5,514 bases of DNA, taken from positions 1 to 5,514 of the forward strand of contig CALLYN010000235.1 of the NCBI GenBank assembly GCA_937858455.1, given 5' to 3'. A program made the translations under genes and the position numbers. The number at the start of each line of letters is the position of its first letter. The stretch's first letter is position 1. This document shows positions 1 to 5,250 of this stretch, piece after piece. Below the pieces are notes generated by a model. It was given only the letters and a program-made list of their open reading frames with translations, searched no databases and was not told the origin of the DNA. Source of the DNA: an uncultured Kouleothrix sp. Lineage in GTDB: Bacteria > Chloroflexota > Chloroflexia > Chloroflexales > Roseiflexaceae.

Positions 1-169
1 CAGCGCCGCCGCCAACCAGCGCGACGGCGCGCGGCGTGGGGTTGCCGCCCTCGTGCTGGTGTCTGCCGCCGACGCTGCGACCGAGGAGCTGCTCTGGCGC
101 GATCTTGCGACACGCGCCGAGCGGCGTGTGGCGCTGGCCGATGTGCCACCGGCCGGCGAAAGCCTATAG
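1..169 (+). CDS. C-terminal fragment of an unidentified protein (5' end outside window)
   Basis: An open frame enters from the left edge (first full codon at base 2) and runs 55 codons to a TAG at 167-169. There is no start inside the window, so only the C-terminus is seen. It begins SAAANQRDGARRG, continues with a hydrophobic strand VAALVLVSAADA and an Arg/Glu-rich helix (TEELLWRDLATRAERR), and ends VALADVPPAGESL. The strand-helix-strand pattern (AALVLV, then RRVALADV) suggests the end of an alpha/beta fold, but I do not recognise the family. Codons are strongly GC-rich at the third position and composition is protein-like, which favours this frame over the overlapping one starting at 36. 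The gene ends 7 bp from the stop of the converging large gene, with no room for a separate terminator. Confidence 0.6.
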   Translation, partial: SAAANQRDGARRGVAALVLVSAADAATEELLWRDLATRAERRVALADVPPAGESL

Positions 170-176
170 GCCGCGC

Positions 177-3100
177 CTACCGCGACCACCATCCTGGCGA
201 GTGATCGTTGGCGGCGGTGAAGGTCAGGCGCTGCTGGCTCGCGCCACTTGCGTCCATTACGTAGATCTCTTGGTTGCCGTCGCGATCGGACATGAACGCA
301 ATCTGGCGGCCATCGGGCGACCACGTCGGCGTCTGGTCGGATGCCGCGCCGGTGGTCAGCCGGCGCGGGTTGGCGCCATTCGCATCCATCACGTAGATCT
401 CCCAGTTGCCGTCACGCCGCGAGTGAAACGCGATCGAGCCGCTGTCGGGCGACCATGCCGGCGCGCGGTCGTCGGCGCTGTTGAAGGTCAGCCGGCGCTG
501 GTTGCCGCCATTCGCATCCATCACGTAGATCTCGTCGTTGCCGTCGCGCCGCGAGCGAAACGCGATCGAGCCGCCGTCAGGCGACCACACCGGGGCGTTG
601 TCGTCGGCGCTGTTGAAGGTCAGCCGGCGCTGGTTGGCGCCGTCGGCGTCCATCACGTAGATCTCGTTGTTGCCGTCGCGCGCCGACATAAACGCGATCG
701 AGCGGCCATCGGGCGACCATGCCGGCGCTTCGTCGTTGGCGCTGTTGAAAGTCAGCCGGCGCTGGTTGGCGCCGTCGGCGTCCATCACGTAGATCTCGTT
801 GTTGCCGTCGCGCGCCGACCAGAAGGTGATCTGGCGGGCGTCGGCCGACATCCCCGGCCAGCCTTCGGCGCTGGCGCTGTTCGTCAGGCGCTGCTGGTTG
901 CCGCCGTCCGGGTTCATGCGGTAGATCTCGTCGTTGCCGTCGCGGTGCGACACAAATGTGATCGCCGGCTGTGGCGCAGGCGCGCTGGCTTGAACCTCGA
1001 CCAGGCCGGCGAAGCCACGCGGCGCGCCTGGTACGCCCGCCAGCGTGCCGACGACCATGTAGCTGCCAGGTGTGGCCGGCGCGCTCAGGCTGAGCGTCAG
1101 CTGGCTGTCGGCGCCGGGCGCCAGCCCGATCGGCTGGTCGATCCGCGCAAGCACGCTTTCGTCGAGGGCGCGCAGCTCGAGCTGAAGCGTGCCGCTGAGC
1201 GCGCTGCTGCTCTGCCGGCTGTGCAGCTGCACGGCAATGTCGATCGGCCCGCTGGCGGCGGCGCTGTCGGGGATGGCCGCGTCGAGGTCGGCGGCGATCG
1301 GCGGCGGCAGTGTACGGTCGGGTACGCCGAACTGCGCCGCCTCGGCGGTGTCGGGGTCGGTGAACGTCAGCTGCGCGCCTGGCAGCATGCCGCCGGTGCC
1401 GGCCTGCATGGGCTGCAGCGCCGCCGTGAAGAGCGCGGGCTGGCCCGGCCCGAGCGTCTGCGCCCACTCGATCCGCCCGTCGACCACACTCCCGCCGCCG
1501 GCATCCACAACCGCCATGCCGTCAGGAATAGGCTGGGCAATCGCCGCCTGCAGCGCGGTGGTGAGCGGATTCTCCACGAACACGGTTAGCAGCTCCTGAT
1601 CGCTGCCGCTAGCCTGGGCGATCGACGAGCGCAGCGGGAAGCTCACGGTTGCGGCGGCCTGCTCGCTCGCGGCGGCCGGCCCGTGCGGCGGCGCGCCGGC
1701 CAGGCAGCTCACCGGGTTGCCGGCCGCGTCGATACGCTGTGGATGCGCGTACTGGGCGTCGAGCGTGCCCACGAGGTATGTGCCGGTCGAGGTGCTGCCG
1801 ATGATCGTGATCGGCACCGCCGATGGGTCGATCGGCGCGTCGCCCTCGCCGCCCTGGCGGTAGTCGAAGCGCAGCCGGCCGGCCTGCTGCGGCGCCAGCG
1901 TGATGCCCGGCGCCTCGCGGTACAGCGGCACTGGCTTGCTGAACCAGCCCGGCTTGTGCTGGTAGGTGGCCCAGGCCTCCAGCGTCACGTCTTCGCCGGT
2001 GTTGTTGTACACATCTACCACAGTGTAGGCGCCGTCTTCCACGAACTTGGTTCCCAGCCAGCTGCGGCACTCGCCCACGCTGTACTGCGCCGGCGGCCCA
2101 AGCGAGATCTGCGGTGGCACCGCTGCGTCGCGCGTCTTCACCAGGTACAGCCCGTTCATGGTGTTCTGGTTGATCCGCTGCAGCGTCAGCGCGGCCTCGG
2201 CGCCGTTCATGAACGCCAGGCTGTCGAACACGATCCGGCTGTCCTGGCGCAGCTTTTTCACGTCCTGCCAGCGATTCCATGCGAACATCGCGCCTTCGCC
2301 CAGCAGGTTCGCGACATAGTAGCCCGGCCCATCCCAGATCAGCGTGGCGCCAATCACCGCGCCGTTCTTGATGAGAAATGGACACCACTGGTGGCAGAAG
2401 TTGGCTTGCTGGGCCTCGCGGTCGGCGCGCGCCGTTTGCATGTATGCGGTCTGAGAGGCAATCCGCTCGGCCAGCGCCAGGTTGGCTTGCTGGCGCGCGC
2501 GCATGTCGGCCTTGTAGCTCGCCTCTTCCTCAGGCGTCAGGCCTAGGCCCGGCAGCGCCGCCAGCAGCTCGTCGCGCGGGGCCGCCAGCTCGGCGCTGTA
2601 CGAGTCGGCCAAGTCTTGCATCACCTGCCCATATTCGCCAAACGGGTCGCCGGTGTTGCTCAGCAGAAATTCAAGGATCTGGCGCTCGGTTGCGCCCGCG
2701 AGCTGGGGGGCTAGTTTCTTGGCGAGCTTTGTTATTGCGAATTTGCCGCCCGATTTCATCACCTGGTCGAGCACCGGGCCGGTCAGCTCGCGGCCGTTGT
2801 GCATGCTGTCGTAGATCGGCTTGAGGAACTGCCGCTCGGCCGAGCCATTCTTGGTGTAGCCCTGCCACGATGCGTTGAGCGCGGCTTTGTAGCCGGGCGC
2901 GTTCATCTGGCTGATGCTTTTGCTGGCGAGCGACGAGCTGAACCCGCCGATCGCGCTGCCAAGCGACCAGCCGTCGAGGAATGTTCCCACGATCGTGCTG
3001 ACAATGTCGCCGCCGAGCTGCACGGTGAAATAGCGCCCGGCCTGCGCCACCTGGGCGGTGTTGCTGGCGCTGTGAGCTTCATCCTCCTGGCCCGACGCGG

Positions 3101-4352
3101 TGAACGCGCGCACGGCCTCGGCAAAGTCGCTGGCGGGCGGCTCGGCAAAGCTCACCAGCGCTGGGCTGCTTAGCTGGATCTGGTCGGACAGATCGCTGGC
3201 CGTGATCGTCGCCTGGCCGAGCGTGCCCGAGCGAATCTGCGCGATGGCCTGGCCGTGCGCGTCGGTTGGCACGCCCGGCTGGGTCACGTGGTCGTCGGCG
3301 CGATCCGAGCGCAGCTCCACCTGCTTGCCCGGCACCGGCCGGCCCTGGCTGTCGAGCAGCGTGACGGTCAGCGTGGCGCTGGCGCGGCCGTCGGCCAGCA
3401 CCTCGGCCGGCGCGGCTTCGAGCGTCGAGCGATCGGGGTCGGCGGTAAGCGTCGGGTTGATCGCGCTGTCGGCAAAGCTCAGGTAATCGCGGATGCTCTC
3501 GCTGTCGCCCGGGGCCAGCGCGCGCCCGGCCCACTCGAGGCCGGCGCCGTTGTCCAGGTAGTCGGGCACGGTGGTGTTGTCGAAGCCAGGGCCGGGCGCG
3601 CCGCCGGCCGAGATCGCCCGCCAGATCGTGCTATAGCCGGCTTCCTGGTAGGCGCTGGCCGGGGTGGCCGGCACAAACAGCTCGAACTGATCTTGTGCGC
3701 GGTTGCGCCCGCCGATCGCGCCGGTGTCGGGGTTGTAGTAGCCGGTGCCTCGGTCGTCGCCGTTCAGGTACAGGTCGGCGGCGTGGAACAGCGCGTAGCT
3801 CTGCTGTGCCGCGCCGGTGTTGCGCACCACCCACTCGTACCCGATGAAGCTGCTGCCGTTCACATAGCTGATGCGCTGCTCGATCTGCAGCTGGGCGTCG
3901 GGCGCCGCGAGCGTGGTGCTGAGCTGCCACGGGTTCGCGTCGCTGCCGTCGCCGGTTGGCCCGCTGATGCCTAGCTCATTGTAGGGTACCGGCGCGGTGT
4001 TATTGAACGGCACGCGTGGCCCCCACGCCAGCCCGGCGGCCCACAGGTATACGCCGCTGGCGCGCCCGCCGTAGAACTGCTGCACGCCATCGCGGTATAC
4101 CGCTACGCTGCCGTCGCTGTAGCCGATGATACGGAAGGGCGCGCCGTTGATCTCGGCTGAAGTTGTGTTCGGCAGCGGCGCTACCAGCTCGCGCGGGCAG
4201 GCCGTGGCGCCGGCGCATGGCTTTGCCGCCGTCGCACTGCCGAACTTCTGGCCATGGGCCGGCAGGCCGCGCCGCGCCTGCGCGCCGGCTGGCTGGATCG
4301 CCAGCAGCAGCACGAGCAACAGCAGCCACATGCGGCGGGTGTGCATGTTCAT
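177..4352 (-). CDS. Large secreted multidomain protein with Big_1-like domain and C-terminal TolB/PD40 six-blade propeller
   Basis: A 1391-residue protein predicted to be exported and to act at the cell surface or outside the cell. The start at 4352 is chosen because AAGAGG lies 6 nt upstream and a classic signal peptide follows at once: MNMHTRR, then a Leu-rich core, then PAGAQA with likely cleavage near residue 26. The frame stays open upstream to a GTG at 4481, but that stretch is not signal-like. Order by residue: beta-rich domain about 60-300; Big_1/invasin-type Ig domain about 303-402; mostly helical region about 405-745; beta domain about 750-885; DUF11-like domain about 900-1010; CARDB/Ig-like domain about 1033-1121; propeller 1131-1391. 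No C-terminal anchor, LPXTG or sorting signal is visible. The six cysteines (46, 52, 653, 657, 762, 883) are all in the exported part. Function is unknown; adhesion, binding or envelope roles are inferred from the modules. No enzyme active site was recognised. Confidence 0.9.
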   Translation of the reverse strand: MNMHTRRMWLLLLVLLLAIQPAGAQARRGLPAHGQKFGSATAAKPCAGATACPRELVAPLPNTTSAEINGAPFRIIGYSDGSVAVYRDGVQQFYGGRASGVYLWAAGLAWGPRVPFNNTAPVPYNELGISGPTGDGSDANPWQLSTTLAAPDAQLQIEQRISYVNGSSFIGYEWVVRNTGAAQQSYALFHAADLYLNGDDRGTGYYNPDTGAIGGRNRAQDQFELFVPATPASAYQEAGYSTIWRAISAGGAPGPGFDNTTVPDYLDNGAGLEWAGRALAPGDSESIRDYLSFADSAINPTLTADPDRSTLEAAPAEVLADGRASATLTVTLLDSQGRPVPGKQVELRSDRADDHVTQPGVPTDAHGQAIAQIRSGTLGQATITASDLSDQIQLSSPALVSFAEPPASDFAEAVRAFTASGQEDEAHSASNTAQVAQAGRYFTVQLGGDIVSTIVGTFLDGWSLGSAIGGFSSSLASKSISQMNAPGYKAALNASWQGYTKNGSAERQFLKPIYDSMHNGRELTGPVLDQVMKSGGKFAITKLAKKLAPQLAGATERQILEFLLSNTGDPFGEYGQVMQDLADSYSAELAAPRDELLAALPGLGLTPEEEASYKADMRARQQANLALAERIASQTAYMQTARADREAQQANFCHQWCPFLIKNGAVIGATLIWDGPGYYVANLLGEGAMFAWNRWQDVKKLRQDSRIVFDSLAFMNGAEAALTLQRINQNTMNGLYLVKTRDAAVPPQISLGPPAQYSVGECRSWLGTKFVEDGAYTVVDVYNNTGEDVTLEAWATYQHKPGWFSKPVPLYREAPGITLAPQQAGRLRFDYRQGGEGDAPIDPSAVPITIIGSTSTGTYLVGTLDAQYAHPQRIDAAGNPVSCLAGAPPHGPAAASEQAAATVSFPLRSSIAQASGSDQELLTVFVENPLTTALQAAIAQPIPDGMAVVDAGGGSVVDGRIEWAQTLGPGQPALFTAALQPMQAGTGGMLPGAQLTFTDPDTAEAAQFGVPDRTLPPPIAADLDAAIPDSAAASGPIDIAVQLHSRQSSSALSGTLQLELRALDESVLARIDQPIGLAPGADSQLTLSLSAPATPGSYMVVGTLAGVPGAPRGFAGLVEVQASAPAPQPAITFVSHRDGNDEIYRMNPDGGNQQRLTNSASAEGWPGMSADARQITFWSARDGNNEIYVMDADGANQRRLTFNSANDEAPAWSPDGRSIAFMSARDGNNEIYVMDADGANQRRLTFNSADDNAPVWSPDGGSIAFRSRRDGNDEIYVMDANGGNQRRLTFNSADDRAPAWSPDSGSIAFHSRRDGNWEIYVMDANGANPRRLTTGAASDQTPTWSPDGRQIAFMSDRDGNQEIYVMDASGASQQRLTFTAANDHSPGWWSR
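180..962 (-). repeat. Six tandem 132-bp repeats encoding a TolB/PD40-like six-blade beta-propeller
   Basis: The core GTAGATCT/C motif recurs at 261, 393, 525, 657, 789 and 921, exactly 132 bp apart. Blades in protein order occupy 831-962, 699-830, 567-698, 435-566, 303-434 and 180-302 (the last is 41 residues and ends the protein). The blade consensus is IAF-x-S-x-RDGN-x-EIYVMDA-x-G-x-NQRRLTFNSA-x-D-x-(A/S)P-x-WSPDG. This is the PD40/TolB type, and TolB-like propellers usually have six blades, so the ring looks complete. Blade 1 has the diverged closing motif MSADARQ, and the last blade ends WWSR instead of WSPDG, as expected for the terminal blade. Inferred role: a binding platform for protein or glycan; no catalytic residues are seen. 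Confidence 0.93.
990..2105 (-). other. Beta-sandwich-like module region before the propeller (residues about 750-1121)
   Basis: Three consecutive beta-type units appear. The first (about 750-885) has strand-like segments such as YTVVDVYNNTGEDVTLEAWA and is bracketed by Cys762 and Cys883, a plausible disulfide. The second (about 900-1010) contains LLTVFVENPL, PIPDGMAVVDAGGG, RIEWAQTLGPGQ and LTFTDPD, the general layout of DUF11-like repeats (a strand, a 'P-x-G' step, then a 'W...L.PG' step). The third (about 1033-1121) has IDIAVQLHSRQ, IGLAPGADSQLTLSLSAPA and PGSYMVVGTLAG, like CARDB/Ig-type domains. A Pro/Ala linker (SAPAPQPA) joins it to the propeller. Domain names are by resemblance. Confidence 0.5.
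2118..3140 (-). other. Unassigned mostly helical region of the large secreted protein (residues about 405-745)
   Basis: After the Ig-like domain the composition changes to Ala/Leu/Gln/Glu-rich, helix-favouring sequence. It includes a Gly/Ser-rich hydrophobic stretch (445-477, containing GGDIVSTIVGTFLDGWSLG), a basic amphipathic stretch (KSGGKFAITKLAKKLAPQLAG, about 533-553), and a probable coiled coil (about 605-650, EEEASYKADMRARQQANLAL onward). A CHQWC motif (653-657) leads into a second hydrophobic stretch (658-692, FLIKNGAVIGATLIW and beyond). I do not recognise a family. The paired hydrophobic stretches could be buried core helices or membrane-active segments; sequence alone does not decide. 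Confidence 0.45.
3147..3446 (-). other. Bacterial Ig-like domain, Big_1/invasin type (residues about 303-402)
   Basis: The segment starts with DPDRSTLEAAPAEVLADGR, continues with ATLTVTLLDSQGRPVPGKQV, and closes with TDAHGQAIAQIRSGTLGQATITAS. This is the usual Big_1 pattern: a spacer ending in 'ADG', a strand of the form T-x-T-x-x-D-x-x-G-x-P-V-x-G, and then 'T-D-x-x-G-x-A' before 'G-x-x-x-I-T-A'. Such domains commonly act as rigid stalks in adhesins and other surface proteins, holding a functional region away from the cell. Confidence 0.75.
3453..4175 (-). other. N-terminal beta-rich domain of the large secreted protein (residues about 60-300)
   Basis: This stretch alternates short hydrophobic strands with Gly/Asn/Asp turns and contains few helices. 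Notable pieces are INGAPFRIIGYSDGSVAVYRD near residues 68-88, the strand pair FIGYEWVVRNTG near 169-180, and FHAADLYLNGDDRGTGYYN near 189-207, which is rich in acidic and Gly residues and could bind a metal or sugar. It resembles carbohydrate-binding or mutarotase-like beta sandwiches in texture, but I cannot assign a named family. Boundaries are estimates. Confidence 0.5.
4275..4352 (-). other. Signal peptide of the large secreted protein
   Basis: Residues 1-26 have the three-part Sec signal layout: a positive N-region (MNMHTRR), an uninterrupted hydrophobic core (MWLLLLVLLLAI) and a polar C-region ending AGAQA before RRG. Ala at -3 and -1 relative to residue 27 fits signal peptidase I. There is no Cys at the cleavage site, so it is not a lipoprotein signal. 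Confidence 0.85.
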
Positions 4353-4358
4353 TTCAAA

Positions 4359-4364
4359 CCTCTT
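4359..4364 (-). promoter_or_regulatory. Ribosome binding site of the large secreted protein gene
   Basis: On the reverse strand AAGAGG lies 6 nt before ATG at 4352. This fixes the start ahead of the signal peptide and against the upstream GTG at 4481. A second in-frame ATG two codons later would have a spacing of 12 nt and is less likely. Confidence 0.7.
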
Positions 4365-4441
4365 CTGCTGTATCGGGCGACATACACTGGTACGTCGGGT
4401 ATCGCGTGGGTTGCGATGACGCGGTGTGGTGGGCGCGCAGC

Positions 4442-4450
4442 TGCTACAAT
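4442..4450 (+). promoter_or_regulatory. Candidate extended -10 promoter for the reductase gene
   Basis: TGCTACAAT on the forward strand matches the extended -10 form TGN-TATAAT with one mismatch in the hexamer. No good -35 box lies 16-18 bp upstream; TTGCGA at 4411-4416 is too far. An extended -10 can work without one. Transcription would begin near 4457, leaving a leader of about 210 nt before the ATG at 4669 that includes both GC hairpins. Confidence 0.35.
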
Positions 4451-4497
4451 ATGTGGCTAAGGCAGGTTTGCCGAATGTCACCGTTCGGTGGAGGCTG

Positions 4498-4514
4498 GGG
4501 CGGCTCCGCCGCCC
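4498..4514. other. GC-rich hairpin in the intergenic region
   Basis: GGGCGGC-TCC-GCCGCCC forms a 7-bp perfect stem with a 3-nt loop. On the forward strand a T-rich patch begins only about 10 nt later, so it is not a canonical intrinsic terminator. It could instead be a leader structure for either divergent transcript. Confidence 0.4.
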
Positions 4515-4555
4515 GCAAAGAACGCTTTTCTTGCTTTGCTGTTATGGGCAAAAAC

Positions 4556-4575
4556 GCGATGGATTCCTGCATCGC
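4556..4575. promoter_or_regulatory. Dyad symmetric candidate operator
   Basis: GCGATG and CATCGC form a perfect 6-bp inverted repeat separated by 8 bp (GATTCCTG). It sits 3 bp from the reverse TATAAT and would overlap the inferred start of transcription of the large gene. That is the usual position for a repressor site, but no regulator gene is in the window. Confidence 0.3.
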
Positions 4576-4578
4576 AGT

Positions 4579-4584
4579 ATTATA
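4579..4584 (-). promoter_or_regulatory. Candidate -10 box (TATAAT) for the large secreted protein gene
   Basis: The reverse strand reads a perfect TATAAT in the only AT-rich island of the region. The matching -35 positions are weak (ATCGCG at 17 bp spacing). Transcription would start near 4572 and give a leader of about 220 nt. The same island reads TATTAT and TATGAT forward, so it could also serve the reductase gene; direction is not certain. Confidence 0.35.
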
Positions 4585-4629
4585 TGATAAACGTAGCTCG
4601 ACGCGATTTTCGTAAATGCCTCGCTGTAG

Positions 4630-4650
4630 CGGCCGCGCCACACGCGGCCG
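4630..4650 (+). other. GC-rich hairpin just upstream of the reductase ribosome binding site
   Basis: CGGCCGCG and CGCGGCCG form a perfect 8-bp stem with loop CCACA. The stem ends 7 nt before the GGAG of the ribosome binding site. There is no U-run after it, so it is not an intrinsic terminator. It might affect ribosome access or message stability in the leader. Confidence 0.45.
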
Positions 4651-4657
4651 GTCTCAT

Positions 4658-4661
4658 GGAG
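4658..4661 (+). promoter_or_regulatory. Ribosome binding site of the reductase gene
   Basis: GGAG lies 7 nt before ATG 4669. Together with the Rossmann motif beginning at residue 3, it supports this start over longer overlapping frames. Confidence 0.7.
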
Positions 4662-4668
4662 CAGCCGT

Positions 4669-5250
4669 ATGAACATAGCGATTGTGGGCGCGGGCGGCGT
4701 GGGCGGCTATATCGGCGGCCGGCTGGCCCAGGCGGGCAATGCCGTGGCGTTTCTGGCGCGTGGCGCGCACCTGCGGGCTATTCGCGCCCGTGGCCTGCGC
4801 GTCGAGGCGCTCGGCGGCGGGTTTGTGGTGGCGCCTGCCGATGCCACCGACGACCCGGCCGAGATCGGGCCGGTCGACTTCGCCCTGGTGTGCGTCAAGG
4901 CCTACGATCTGCCCGCCGCCCTTGAGCAGATGCGCCCGCTGGTAGGGCCCGCCACCACGGTGCTGACGCTGCAGAATGGCGTCGAGGCGCCCGACCAAGC
5001 CGCCGCCGCGTTTGGCGCGGCGGTGCTGCCCGGCCTGGTCTACTCCGAGGTGTCGGTGCGCGAGCCGGGCGTCATCGTGCAGGGCTCGGCGCTCCAGCGC
5101 GTCGTGCTGGGCGAGCGCGACGGCCAGCCCCTCGAGTTCCTGGATGCCAGCGCCCCCGTGCGCGAATGCTTTGCGCTGCTGGGCGCGCAGGGCCTGCTTG
5201 AAGGGGTTGACGGGAAGGCTGTTCATGGCGTTCTGATCAGTTGCTCGTAA
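4669..5250 (+). CDS. panE: ApbA/PanE-family 2-dehydropantoate 2-reductase, truncated; probable pseudogene
   Basis: Intact members reduce ketopantoate to pantoate with NADPH, a step of pantothenate/CoA synthesis in the cytoplasm; many paralogues act on other 2-oxo acids, so the symbol is tentative. The N-terminus IAIVGAGGVGGYIGGRLAQAG carries the Rossmann GxGxxG motif (residues 7-12). VCVKAYD (Lys77) and TLQNGVE (Asn103) match the conserved Lys and Asn of the family, and VVLGERDGQP matches the region before the interdomain helix. The family is usually about 300 residues, but this frame stops at 193. Similarity appears to end near residue 180 (about 5208), before the expected W-x-K-x-x-x-N catalytic segment; the last dozen residues (DGKAVHGVLISCS) look foreign. 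The helical C-terminal domain with the remaining catalytic residues is absent, so activity is unlikely. The insertion sequence that follows explains the loss. Confidence 0.85.
   Translation: MNIAIVGAGGVGGYIGGRLAQAGNAVAFLARGAHLRAIRARGLRVEALGGGFVVAPADATDDPAEIGPVDFALVCVKAYDLPAALEQMRPLVGPATTVLTLQNGVEAPDQAAAAFGAAVLPGLVYSEVSVREPGVIVQGSALQRVVLGERDGQPLEFLDASAPVRECFALLGAQGLLEGVDGKAVHGVLISCS

Larger units (their letters stand above)
4353..4668. other. Divergent intergenic region (316 bp)
   Basis: This region separates the start of the large reverse gene from the forward reductase gene, so both upstream signals must lie here. It contains a T-rich patch (about 4525-4540), an AT-rich island (4578-4591), two strong GC hairpins (4498-4514 and 4630-4650), a 6+6 bp dyad (4556-4575), and short inverted pairs CCGAA/TTCGG (4471-4475, 4484-4488) and GCAAAG/CTTTGC (4515-4520, 4534-4539). 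Short open frames here have no clear ribosome binding site or recognisable product, and I treat the region as non-coding. Confidence 0.7.

Noticed and set aside
180..962. Regular repeats considered as a CRISPR array or satellite
   Set aside because: The period is 132 bp with no short repeat/unique spacer layout, and the array is fully in frame as PD40 blades.
577..1467. 296-codon reverse open frame in another phase of the large gene
   Set aside because: Extreme Arg/Ala composition, typical of an out-of-phase reading of GC-rich coding DNA.
36..1589. 517-codon forward open frame opposite the propeller region
   Set aside because: It is antisense to the clearly real PD40 repeats. Its product merely mirrors the repeat as HHVDLVVAVA-like units and is Arg/Ala/Gly-rich, as expected of a shadow frame in GC-rich DNA.
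1683..2546. 287-codon forward open frame inside the large gene
   Set aside because: Antisense to the helical and beta regions; low-complexity, Arg/Ala/Val/His-rich product with no recognisable motif.
4353..4481. N-terminal extension of the large protein to a GTG at 4481
   Set aside because: It would put 43 non-signal residues before a textbook signal peptide, while a good ribosome binding site serves ATG 4352.
4498..4540. GC hairpin plus T-rich patch as an intrinsic terminator
   Set aside because: About 10 mixed bases separate the stem from the T-rich patch, and the Ts are interrupted. The position between divergent starts also makes a terminator unlikely.
4444..4641. 65-codon reverse frame in the intergenic region
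   Set aside because: No convincing ribosome binding site and no recognisable product, and it overlaps the candidate promoter elements.
4654..5226. 190-codon reverse open frame across the reductase
   Set aside because: Antisense to a gene with clear Rossmann and QNG motifs; the product has no family features.
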